NCBI RefSeq assembly: GCF_041080625.1
Contig: NZ_CP163518.1
Coordinates: forward strand, 682,001 to 746,000
Length of the DNA: 64,000 nt
Reading direction: 5' to 3'
From: Streptomyces sp. CG1
Lineage (GTDB): Bacteria > Actinomycetota > Actinomycetes > Streptomycetales > Streptomycetaceae
This document shows, piece after piece, positions 40,256 to 48,327 of this stretch (the stretch's first letter is position 1; the number at the start of each line of letters is the position of its first letter). The position numbers and the translations under genes were made by a program. Below the pieces are notes generated by a model that was not told the origin of the DNA, made no database searches, and was given only the letters and a program-made list of their open reading frames with translations.

Positions 40256-41569
40256 ATGACCACGACCGCCGGACGCGCCGCCGGCACCGCCCTGCGGCGC
40301 TTCGGCCGGCGACACCGGGAACTGGGGTACTGCTGGGGAGTCGGCTGGTGCAGCCCGGCGGCCCTGGTGATGCTGTTCGTCTGTCTGCCGGGCTGGCTCT
40401 TCACGGACGGTGACCCGGACCAGGGCTGGCTGCACGCGATGCGCAGGCTGACCGGCGTCTACCGCAGGGTGCCCGGGCGCTGGTGCGGTACGGCCGTCGT
40501 GAGCCCCTACCTCCATGACCGCCCACCGCGCGAAGACCCGGCCACCCGCCGTGACCTGCTCTTCCTCGCGCTGGAGCCACTCATCGCGGCGGTCGTGCTG
40601 CTCGGCCCGGGCGCGATGGTGTGGTACAGCCTCTTCGGCCTGCTCACTCCGGGCATCGTCACCCTGTTCGACAGCAAGGGCGGCGTGTCTCATGCCACGG
40701 CGTTCGACGCACCGGCCGTGGCGCTGCCCGCTGGCCTCGTCCTCTACTACGCCGGGCTGCGGCTGGCCGGCCCCGCCTCCCGGCTGCACGCCCGCCGCTG
40801 GCTGCCCCGGCTGCTCGGCCCGGACCCTTCCGTCGCCGCCGAGGTGGAACGCCGCCGGCTGGCCGAACGGGTCGAGGAGCTGACCGAGACCCGCGCGGCC
40901 GCCGTGGACAGTCGCGAGGCGGAACTGCGCCGTATCGAACGCGACCTGCACGACGGTGCGCAGGCCCGGCTGGTGGCGATGGGCCTCGCACTCGGCGCGC
41001 TGGAGACGCTGATGGAGACGGACCCGGACCGGGCGCGCGAACTGGTGCGGCAGACACGCGAGAACTCTGCGCGCGCCCTGACCGAGCTGCGCGCCCTGGT
41101 GCGCGGCATCCACCCACCGGTGCTGGCCGAGCGCGGGCTGGTCGACGCGCTGCGTGCGCTCGCCCTGGACGCCCCGTTGGAGGCCGAGGTCGCCGCCGAC
41201 GGGCTGACGGGCCGTCCGGAGGGGCCGATCGAGGCGGCGCTGTACTTCGCCGTCGCCGAGCTGCTGACCAATGCGGCCCGGCACGGGGACGCGGCACACG
41301 CCCGCGTCGAACTGAGCCACACCGGCCCAATGCTGCGCTGCACGGTGTGGGACGACGGGTGCGGGGGCGCCCACGAGGAGGACGGGCCCGTACTCGGGGC
41401 AGGCGGCAGCGGCCTGCGCGGCATCCGCCGCCGACTGTCGGCCTTCGACGGTAGCATCGCCATCCGGAGCCCGGCCGGAGGGCCGACCCTGGTGACGATG
41501 GAGCTGCCTTGCGTGTTGTCCTCGCCGAAGACCTCTTCCTCCTCCGGGAAGGGCTCTGCACCCTCCTGA
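40256..41569 (+). CDS. Two-component sensor histidine kinase (HisKA_3)
   Basis: This 437-residue membrane kinase has an N-terminal sensor with about four helices (LVMLFVCLPGWLF, LLFLALEPLIAAVVLLGPGA, SLFGLLTPGIVTLF, LPAGLVLYYAGLRL). A coiled coil (about 200-225) is followed by the H-box RRIERDLHDGAQARLVAMGL (His232) of the HisKA_3 type, and the ATPase domain AVAELLTNAARHGD (N box) with DDGCGG and GGSGLRGIRRRL. It phosphorylates itself and the partner NarL-type regulator whose gene overlaps its 3' end by 61 bases. The ATG at 40256 has GGAGAGG upstream. The signal is unknown; few extracellular residues exist, so it may sense the membrane. Confidence 0.9.
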   Translation: MTTTAGRAAGTALRRFGRRHRELGYCWGVGWCSPAALVMLFVCLPGWLFTDGDPDQGWLHAMRRLTGVYRRVPGRWCGTAVVSPYLHDRPPREDPATRRDLLFLALEPLIAAVVLLGPGAMVWYSLFGLLTPGIVTLFDSKGGVSHATAFDAPAVALPAGLVLYYAGLRLAGPASRLHARRWLPRLLGPDPSVAAEVERRRLAERVEELTETRAAAVDSREAELRRIERDLHDGAQARLVAMGLALGALETLMETDPDRARELVRQTRENSARALTELRALVRGIHPPVLAERGLVDALRALALDAPLEAEVAADGLTGRPEGPIEAALYFAVAELLTNAARHGDAAHARVELSHTGPMLRCTVWDDGCGGAHEEDGPVLGAGGSGLRGIRRRLSAFDGSIAIRSPAGGPTLVTMELPCVLSSPKTSSSSGKGSAPS

Positions 41570-42165
41570 CGGCGCACGGATTCACCGTGGCCGCTGCCGT
41601 GGCCAGCGGGCCGGAGCTGCGCCGCGCCCTGGCCGAGGAGGAGTTGGACGTCGCCGTGGTGGACGTACGACTGCCGCCCACCTTCACCGACGAGGGCCTT
41701 CAGGCGGCACTGGAGGCCCGCCGCAGCCGGCCGGGACTACCCGTGCTCGTCCTCTCGCAGCACGTCGAGCAGCTGTACGCACGTGAGTTGCTGGCCGACG
41801 GCACGGGAGGCGTCGGCTATCTCCTCAAGGACCGGGTGCTCGGCGCCGCGGAGTTCGTCGAAGCGGTACGACGTGTGGCGGACGGCGGCACCGCCATGGA
41901 CCCCGAGGTCGTGGCCAAACTGCTGGGCGGCCGCCACCGCGATGACCCCCTGGCCACGCTCACCCCGCGCGAGCGGGAGGTGCTGGCACTGATGGCCGAG
42001 GGCTACTCCAACGCCGCCATCGCCGCCCGGCTGTTCATCAGCGAGAGCGCCGTCGGCAAGCACTCGGCGAGCATCTTCGGCAAGCTCGGCATCACCGCCT
42101 CCGAGGAGACCAACCGCCGGGTCCTGGCTGTGCTGGCCTATCTGAACGGGTCCGCCCGTCCCTGA
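41509..42165 (+). CDS. NarL/LuxR-type response regulator
   Basis: This 218-residue regulator has a receiver domain (VVLAEDLFLLREGL with acidic pair Glu7/Asp8, phosphoacceptor Asp52 in VAVVDVRLPP, Thr/Ser and Lys near GVGYLLKDRVL) and a LuxR helix-turn-helix (LTPREREVLALMAEGYSNAA, IAARLFISESAVGKHSASIF). The start is TTG at 41509, with TGGAG five bases before. No ATG or GTG lies near, and the receiver begins at once, so the TTG is convincing. The 61-base overlap with the kinase couples their translation. Confidence 0.92.
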   Translation: MRVVLAEDLFLLREGLCTLLTAHGFTVAAAVASGPELRRALAEEELDVAVVDVRLPPTFTDEGLQAALEARRSRPGLPVLVLSQHVEQLYARELLADGTGGVGYLLKDRVLGAAEFVEAVRRVADGGTAMDPEVVAKLLGGRHRDDPLATLTPREREVLALMAEGYSNAAIAARLFISESAVGKHSASIFGKLGITASEETNRRVLAVLAYLNGSARP

Positions 42166-42255
42166 CCCGCGCGGTCAGCGCTGCCCTGTCGCTACCGCCT
42201 CCGCCGCGTTCACCTCGCCTTTGATCGGGCACCAACTCCCTTCCCGCGCCTACGT

Positions 42256-42274
42256 TTTACAGGGACGTTTACTG
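42256..42274. promoter_or_regulatory. Direct repeat upstream of the ROK promoter
   Basis: TTTACAG (42256-42262) recurs as TTTACTG (42268-42274), a 12-base period in an AT-rich patch 38 bases before the -35. A regulator site, perhaps for the ROK protein itself, is possible. Confidence 0.3.
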
Positions 42275-42311
42275 TCGACTCATGCCCTTGCAAAGGATCG
42301 CGTTTTATTCA

Positions 42312-42340
42312 TTGACAGCGAAAAAGAACCTCTCTAAGTT
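42312..42340 (+). promoter_or_regulatory. Consensus promoter for a leaderless ROK transcript
   Basis: TTGACA and TAAGTT are spaced by 17 bases. The ATG at 42348 follows the -10 by seven bases, so transcription would start at or next to the start codon. No ribosome site exists upstream of the ATG, as expected. Confidence 0.65.
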
Positions 42341-42347
42341 TCCGGCC

Positions 42348-43535
42348 ATGCGTTCGGCCCCCCATCACGAGGCGGCCCCGGCGATGACGCCGGCCGCTTC
42401 CCTGGTCTTCACCACCCTGCTCTCCCACGGTCCGCTCACTCGGGCCGAGGTGGGGCGGCGGACCAGCCTCTCTCCGGCCGCCGTCACCAAGGCGGTTCGT
42501 CCGCTGATGGAACTCGGCTATCTGGTCGAGGGGGTGGACGAAGAGGCGCGGCCGGCGGTGGGACGACCGGCCAACCTCGTCTGGGTGGACGGGGGGAGGG
42601 CGTTGTTCATCGGGATCAAGGTGACCGGCGACGAGATCATCGCCGTCCTGGCCGATCTGTGCTGCCGTATCCGGATGGCCCGTCATGTACGGCTGACGGG
42701 CCGGGCGCCGGAGGCGGTGCTTCCCGTCCTCACCGCGCTGGTACAGGAGTTGCTCACGGAGGCCGACGGATTCGGTGTGCGGGTCCGTGGGCTGGGCATC
42801 GCGATCTCGGGGGACGTGGACCGCGGCGGTGGTGTGGTCCGTTACTCGCCCTTCCTGGAGTGGCGGGACGTTCCGCTCGCCGAGATCGCTGGGACCGCGA
42901 CCGGTCTGTCGGTCACGGTCGACAACGACGTACGGGCGCTGACGGTGGCCGAGCACTGGTTCGGGGCCGGTGTCGGGCTCTCGGACTTCGCCCTGGTGAC
43001 CGTGGGCGCCGGTATCGGTTGTGGCCTGGTGGTGCACGGGCGGGTGGTGTCGGGCGCGCACGGCGTGGCCGGCGAGATCGGACATCTGTCACTCGATCCG
43101 CACGGCCCGCCCTGCCACTGCGGCAACCGGGGATGTGTGGAGGCGATCGCCTCCGACCCCGCCATACTGCGCGCGGTGCGCGCGGCGACGGACCAGCCGG
43201 TGACCGATGCGGCCGATGCTCTGGCGCTGGCTCACAGGGGAGATCCCGCTGTCAGAGGGGTCTACGCACGGGCCGGTGAGGCGATCGGCCAGGCCATCGG
43301 CTTCTTGGTGAACATCCTCGGTCCCGAGCGGGTGATCATCTCCGGGGAGGGCCTGGCCGCGTACGACCTGGTCGCCGAGGGCATCCGGGACGCGTTCGCC
43401 GCGTCCGCCTTCGGTACCGCCGCGCGGTGCGATCTGACGACACGCCCCCTGCCCTTCGAGGAGTGGGCACGCGGGGCCGCGGCCACCGCAATCCAGTCCT
43501 TCATGGGATCGGGTATGTGGGAGGAGCAGCGATGA
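42348..43535 (+). CDS. ROK-family transcriptional regulator
   Basis: The 395-residue protein has an N-terminal winged helix (PLTRAEVGRRTSLSPAAVTKA) joined to a sugar-kinase-like ROK domain: ALFIGIKVTGDEI, VRGLGIAISGDVD, VDNDVRALTVAEHWFGAG, GAGIGCGLVVHG, GEIGHLSLDPHGPPCHCGNR and GCVEAIA. The C-H-C-G-x2-G-C zinc motif is intact. ROK regulators bind DNA and respond to sugars. Its position before three exported glycosidases/esterases points to local control of them. An ATG at 42282 is open upstream, but a near-perfect promoter lies between it and 42348, so the internal ATG is chosen. Confidence 0.9.
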   Translation: MRSAPHHEAAPAMTPAASLVFTTLLSHGPLTRAEVGRRTSLSPAAVTKAVRPLMELGYLVEGVDEEARPAVGRPANLVWVDGGRALFIGIKVTGDEIIAVLADLCCRIRMARHVRLTGRAPEAVLPVLTALVQELLTEADGFGVRVRGLGIAISGDVDRGGGVVRYSPFLEWRDVPLAEIAGTATGLSVTVDNDVRALTVAEHWFGAGVGLSDFALVTVGAGIGCGLVVHGRVVSGAHGVAGEIGHLSLDPHGPPCHCGNRGCVEAIASDPAILRAVRAATDQPVTDAADALALAHRGDPAVRGVYARAGEAIGQAIGFLVNILGPERVIISGEGLAAYDLVAEGIRDAFAASAFGTAARCDLTTRPLPFEEWARGAAATAIQSFMGSGMWEEQR

Positions 43536-43870
43536 ATGACGCCGCAGAGCCGCAGTCCGCTCACTGCCGTAACAGCCGGACACCGAACGGTGTTCCGGGG
43601 GCCGGCCGGTTTCGGGCCGCCGCCGTGGCCGTGCCGCTTCCGGCGCCCGCGGCGCGGGGGCCGGGTCCGGCCCCAGGACGGTGACCGATCCCATTTCACC
43701 CCGGCGAGTGGGCCCCATCCCCTCGCTCCTGATGCGCCTCCCTCTCTCCCCTGGTGTCCTGCCGGATACCCCGCCGGTTCCCTTCTCCTGACAACGCCCG
43801 TCCCCCACCGGGTGCCACCGCGCGATTTCCGCAGTAGCAGCTGCGTTCACCTCACCCCAGGAGGCGACCC
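43536..43870. other. Gap between ROK and GH27 genes
   Basis: An ATG at 43532 overlaps the ROK stop (ATGA) and has GGAGGAG upstream, but its 50-codon frame (to 43684) is Ala/Pro/Arg-rich and resembles nothing; it may be a decayed gene start. The remainder contains a hairpin and the GH27 leader. Confidence 0.35.
43657..43674 (+). terminator. GC-rich hairpin after the ROK gene
   Basis: GGGGCCGG and CCGGCCCC face each other across two bases; it could end the ROK transcript. Confidence 0.4.
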
Positions 43871-45766
43871 ATGCGGTCATCCCCGTACAGAGCCCTGCGC
43901 GGGGCCCTTCCCGGCTTCCCGCGCCGTACCGTCAGATCGATGCTGGTCCTGGCCGTCACGGCCGGACTCGCCACAGCGGTCCCGGCCGCCGCCCAGGCCG
44001 CGGCCGTGTCCCCCACATCCACGCCCCGGGCCCGCACCTCGTCCGCGGCCCCAAGCGTCACCGCCGCCGCGACCACAGCCGACGCCCCCTCCGAGACGGC
44101 GGCCAAGCCCTACATGGGCTGGTCCAGCTGGAGTATGCAGTCCTCCCAGTACCCGGGCCTGAACCCGTACGGCAATTACAGCTACCTGACCGAGGCGAAC
44201 GTCCTGAAGCAGACGGACGCCCTCGCCACCACGCTGAAGAAGTACGGCTACGACTACGTCAACATCGACGCCGGCTGGTGGATGGACAAGAACTGGACGT
44301 CCGAGTTCGACCAGTACGGCCGGCAGACGCCCGACCCGGTCCGGTTTCCCCACGGTATGAAGTCGGTCGCCGACCACATTCACGCCAAGGGTCTCAAGGC
44401 CGGCATCTACCTGCCCGTCGGCCTGGAGAAGGGGGCGTACGGCGGGGGCAAGGCGCCGATCCGGAACGCCCCCGGCTGTACCACCGCGGACGTCGTCTAC
44501 CCGGATCTGCGCACCACCAACGGCTGGGACAGCGCGTACAAGCTGGACTTCGGCAACCCGTGCGCCCAGAAGTACATCGACTCGCAGGCGCGGATGCTCG
44601 CGGACTGGGGCTACGACTTCCTGAAGCTGGACGGCGTGGGCCCGGGCTCTTTCAAGTCCGGGGACAACTACGACAACGTCGCGGACGTCGCCGCCTGGCA
44701 CCGGGCAATCGCCGCCACCGGCCGCCCGATCCACCTGGAGATCTCCTGGTCGCTCGACATCGGTCACGCGGCCGACTGGAAGAAGTACTCCGATGGCTGG
44801 CGCATCGACACCGACGTCGAGTGCTACTGCAACACCCTGGTCAGCTGGGAGCACTCGGTCAACGTCCGGTGGAACGACTCCCCCGCGTGGAGCCACAAGG
44901 CGGGCCCGGGCGGCTGGAACGACCTCGACGCGATCGATGTCGGCAACGGGGCGATGGACGGCCTCACCAAGGCCGAACGGCAGAGCTATATGACGCTGTG
45001 GGCCATCAACAAGTCACCTCTGTTCACCGGCGACGACCTCACCCAGCTGGACGGCTACGGCCTCTCCCTCCTGACCAATCAGGAAGTCATCGCCGTCGAC
45101 CAGAACACCTCGCCCGTCGCACGTCCGGTCACCCCGATGGGCGACCAGCAGGTGTGGGGAACCAAGAACTCCGACGGCACCTACACCGTCGCCCTGTTCA
45201 ACCTGGGCAACTCGCCGTCCGCCGTCACCGCCGACTGGGCTTCCTTCGGCTTCACCGGCGCGGCCTCCGTACGCGATCTGTGGAACCACCACAACCTCGG
45301 GACGTACAAGAAGAGGATCACCGCGACGCTGCCCGCACACGGTTCACGGCTCTTCGCCGTGAGGCCCGGCAGCAAGCTGCCGACCACCGGCTATGAAGCC
45401 GAGTCCGCGGACAACACCCTGACCGGCAACGCCTCCGTCGCCGCATGCGACGTATGTTCCGGCGGCAAGAAGGTCGGCAATCTTTACCTCGACAGCAAGC
45501 TGCAGTTCAACGACATCACGGTGAAGAAGGACGGCATATACACCGTCAACGTCGCCTACGTCAGCGGCGACCCCCGCTCCGTGACCGTCTACTCCAACAG
45601 CGGCAACGGCACCAGCCTGAAGTTCCCCTCCACCGGCGACTGGAGCACGGTCGACACCGTCAGCGTCCAGTTGGCCCTCAAGGCGGGCTCCAACACCATC
45701 ACGTTCGACAGCGGCTGGGACTACGCACCTGACATCGACAGGATCGACGTCCCCAAGACCCTCTGA
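43871..45766 (+). CDS. Secreted GH27 glycosidase with C-terminal carbohydrate-binding module
   Basis: This 631-residue exported enzyme has a signal peptide (about 1-45, SMLVLAVTAGLATAVPAAA). The GH27 barrel begins at YMGWSSWSM, with DYVNIDAGWW, the nucleophile Asp254 in YDFLKLDGVG, and Asp315 in WRIDTDVEC as probable acid/base. A C-terminal beta-sandwich (about 515-631, TGYEAESADNTLTGNASVAA to DYAPDIDRIDV) looks like CBM35. GH27 covers alpha-galactosidases and beta-L-arabinopyranosidases. The residue set is not enough to choose, but an action on galactose- or arabinose-decorated plant polymers fits the neighbours. GGAGG lies six bases before the ATG. Confidence 0.9.
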   Translation: MRSSPYRALRGALPGFPRRTVRSMLVLAVTAGLATAVPAAAQAAAVSPTSTPRARTSSAAPSVTAAATTADAPSETAAKPYMGWSSWSMQSSQYPGLNPYGNYSYLTEANVLKQTDALATTLKKYGYDYVNIDAGWWMDKNWTSEFDQYGRQTPDPVRFPHGMKSVADHIHAKGLKAGIYLPVGLEKGAYGGGKAPIRNAPGCTTADVVYPDLRTTNGWDSAYKLDFGNPCAQKYIDSQARMLADWGYDFLKLDGVGPGSFKSGDNYDNVADVAAWHRAIAATGRPIHLEISWSLDIGHAADWKKYSDGWRIDTDVECYCNTLVSWEHSVNVRWNDSPAWSHKAGPGGWNDLDAIDVGNGAMDGLTKAERQSYMTLWAINKSPLFTGDDLTQLDGYGLSLLTNQEVIAVDQNTSPVARPVTPMGDQQVWGTKNSDGTYTVALFNLGNSPSAVTADWASFGFTGAASVRDLWNHHNLGTYKKRITATLPAHGSRLFAVRPGSKLPTTGYEAESADNTLTGNASVAACDVCSGGKKVGNLYLDSKLQFNDITVKKDGIYTVNVAYVSGDPRSVTVYSNSGNGTSLKFPSTGDWSTVDTVSVQLALKAGSNTITFDSGWDYAPDIDRIDVPKTL

Positions 45767-45772
45767 CGCTCT

Positions 45773-45804
45773 CGCGGGTCCCGGGGACGCGACCGGGACC
45801 CGCG
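45773..45804 (+). terminator. Strong hairpin between GH27 and GH95
   Basis: A perfect 12-bp stem (45773-45784 with 45793-45804) and eight-base loop begin seven bases after the GH27 stop. GH95 therefore may depend on read-through or its own promoter. Confidence 0.75.
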
Positions 45805-45854
45805 GCCCGCGCACCCTCCCCGCACGTGCCGTTCCCCGGACATGGAGTGCACAC

Positions 45855-48272
45855 GTGGATACTCAGCACACCGCATCGCGCGACAACCACCCGAGCCGCA
45901 GAGGCTTTCTCGCCCTCGCCGCCGCAACCGGTACGGCCGCCGCCCTCGGCGGACTGCCCGTCTTCACCGCCGCGGCGGCCCCGGCCCGGCTCACCTCCTC
46001 GCCCCTGTTGTCGCCGGCCGCCGCCGCGAAGAACCAGCTGTGGTGGCAGGCTCCCGGTTCCTCCGACTCGATGATCCGCCAGGGTCTGCCGGTCGGAAAC
46101 GGGCGCCTCGGAGCACTCGCGAGCAACGACCCCTCCAGTGAACTGCTGGCGATCACCGACGCGTCCCTGTGGACCGGTGGTCTCAACGACACCCTGCAGA
46201 GCGACGGCCAGTTCCCCTACGGCCGGGACGACTTCGGCTCCCTGACCATGCTGGCCGAGCTCACCGTCGACATCCCCGGGCACGACCTGGGCGCCGTCGA
46301 CAACTACCGTCGCACACTGGACCTGGCCCAGGGCCTCGTCAGCGCGTCGTACGACCTGTCCGGTGTCACCTACCAGCGGCAGATCTTCGCCAGCCGCCCC
46401 GACGACGTCATCGTCCTGCACTTCTCCCAGCAGGGCGGCGGCACCTACACCGGCACCGTCTCCGTCGCCGGCACCCACGGCGAGTCCACCACGGCGGGCG
46501 GCACCGGGCCCTGTGCCTCGTTCGGCGCCTCCCTCGCCAACGGGCTGAAGTACGGCGCTGCCGTCACGGCCCGCAGCAGCAGCGGGAAGGTCGCGGTGGA
46601 CGGTGCGTCGGTCTCTTTCAGCGGCTGCAAGGACCTCACCGTCGTCTTCAGCGGCGGCACCAACTACGCGCCGGACGCGGCCGCCGGGTTCCGTGATCCG
46701 TCCCTGGATCCGGAGCGCCTCGCACGCACCAAGGTGCTCGACGCGGCGGGCCATTCCGCGACCACCCTGCTGCACACCCATGTCGCCGACTTCCGCCCGG
46801 TGTTCGAGCAGCTGGGCATCAACCTCGGTACGTCGTCCGCCGCGCAACGCAGGCTGGACACCTGGCAACGGGTGCAGGCCCGCTACCGGGACGACGTCCC
46901 GGATCCCGAACTCGAGGCGGCCTACCTGCAGTTCGGCCGCTATCTGATGATCTCCGGGTCGCGCGGCACCCTGCCGATGGGTCTGCAGGGACCGTGGCTG
47001 GACGGCAACGACCCGGACTGGATGGGTGACTACCACACCGACATCAACGTCCAGATGAACTACTGGATGGCCGACCGCGCCGGCCTGTCCGACTGCTTCG
47101 ACGCCTTCACGGACTACTGCCTCGCCCAGCTGCCCTCCTGGACGGACCTCACCCAGCGGCTCTTCAACAGCCCGGCCAACAGATACCGCAACTCCAGTGG
47201 AAAGACGGCCGGTTGGACGGTGGCCATTTCCACCAACCCCTACGGCGGTGGCGGCTGGTGGTGGCACCCGGCAGGCAATGCCTGGCTCTGCCACAACCTG
47301 TTCGAGCACTACTCGTACACCCAGGACCGCGCCTACCTCGACAGGATCTACCCGCTCCTCAAGGGCGCCGTGGAGTTCTGGGAGGCCCGGCTCATCACCA
47401 CGACCGTCACCGACGCCTCGGGAGCCTCGCGCGAGGTCCTCATCGCCGACAGCGACTGGTCCCCCGAGCAGGGGCCGGTGGACGCCAAGGGCATCACCTA
47501 CGCCCAGGAACTGGTGTGGAACCTGTTCGGCAACTACCGCACCGCGACCCAGGTGCTCGGCAGGGACTCCACCTACAGCGCGACGGTCGACGGGCTGCGT
47601 CAGCGCCTGTACCTGCCCGTGGTCAGTCCCAAGACCGGTTGGCTGGAGGAGTGGATGTCGCCCGACAACCTCGGCGAGACCACACACCGGCACCTGTCGC
47701 CGCTCTTCGGTCTCTTCCCCGGGGACCGGATCCGTCCGGACGACTCCACGCCGAAGGACATCCTCGCCGGAGCCACGGCACTCCTGACCGCCCGCGGCAT
47801 GAACAGCTACGGCTGGGCCAACGCCTGGCGCAGCCTGTGCTGGGCCCGGCTGAAGAACGCGGAGAAGGCCTACCAGCTCGTCATCACCAATCTGAGGCCG
47901 TCGGTGGGCGGCGGCAACGGCAGCGCGCCGAACCTCTTCGACATCATGGACATGGGGCAGGGCCGCGGCATCTTCCAGATCGACGCGAACTTCGGCACCC
48001 CCTCCGCGATGATCGAGATGCTGCTCTACTCACGGCCGGGTCATGTCGAGTTGCTGCCCGCGCTGCCCGCCGCATGGGCGGCATCCGGATCGGTTTCGGG
48101 TGTCGGCGTCCGCGGCGGCTTCGTCGCCGACCTCAGATGGAAGAACGGCAAATTCACGCAGTTGACGCTGAGGAGCGTCGGCGGCCGTGACACGACCGTG
48201 TTTGCGGACGGCTCCTCACGGAGCATCAGCCTCAAGCCGGGCGAGTCCGTGACGCTGCGCACCTTCGGCTGA
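45855..48272 (+). CDS. Tat-exported GH95 glycosidase (alpha-L-fucosidase/alpha-L-galactosidase family)
   Basis: The protein has 805 residues. The N-terminus carries a twin-arginine signal (PSRRGFLALAAATG), so it is exported folded. The GH95 layout follows: N-terminal beta-domain (NGRLGALASNDPSSELLAIT), linker and catalytic barrel. GDYHTDINVQMNYW, SDWSPEQGP (Glu538) and FQIDANFGTP (Asp710) correspond to catalytic segments of known GH95 enzymes. In the characterised Bifidobacterium enzyme two Asn (N-I-N) flank the sugar; here the first is Asp396 (D-I-N), with Asn398 kept. GH95 enzymes are inverting and remove L-fucose or L-galactose. GTG at 45855 follows GGAG. Confidence 0.9.
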   Translation: MDTQHTASRDNHPSRRGFLALAAATGTAAALGGLPVFTAAAAPARLTSSPLLSPAAAAKNQLWWQAPGSSDSMIRQGLPVGNGRLGALASNDPSSELLAITDASLWTGGLNDTLQSDGQFPYGRDDFGSLTMLAELTVDIPGHDLGAVDNYRRTLDLAQGLVSASYDLSGVTYQRQIFASRPDDVIVLHFSQQGGGTYTGTVSVAGTHGESTTAGGTGPCASFGASLANGLKYGAAVTARSSSGKVAVDGASVSFSGCKDLTVVFSGGTNYAPDAAAGFRDPSLDPERLARTKVLDAAGHSATTLLHTHVADFRPVFEQLGINLGTSSAAQRRLDTWQRVQARYRDDVPDPELEAAYLQFGRYLMISGSRGTLPMGLQGPWLDGNDPDWMGDYHTDINVQMNYWMADRAGLSDCFDAFTDYCLAQLPSWTDLTQRLFNSPANRYRNSSGKTAGWTVAISTNPYGGGGWWWHPAGNAWLCHNLFEHYSYTQDRAYLDRIYPLLKGAVEFWEARLITTTVTDASGASREVLIADSDWSPEQGPVDAKGITYAQELVWNLFGNYRTATQVLGRDSTYSATVDGLRQRLYLPVVSPKTGWLEEWMSPDNLGETTHRHLSPLFGLFPGDRIRPDDSTPKDILAGATALLTARGMNSYGWANAWRSLCWARLKNAEKAYQLVITNLRPSVGGGNGSAPNLFDIMDMGQGRGIFQIDANFGTPSAMIEMLLYSRPGHVELLPALPAAWAASGSVSGVGVRGGFVADLRWKNGKFTQLTLRSVGGRDTTVFADGSSRSISLKPGESVTLRTFG

Positions 48273-48327
48273 GGACGGGCCGGCAGACGTGGCCAGAGAG
48301 CCCAGAGGAGAAGAGTAGGAGAGATCA

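Noticed and set aside
43532..43684. Small gene overlapping the ROK stop
   Set aside because: The start context is good, but the 50-residue product is Ala/Pro/Arg-rich and unlike any protein; kept only as a comment.
45699..47693. A 664-codon minus-strand frame opposite GH95
   Set aside because: Shadow of the GH95 coding frame with no recognisable motif.
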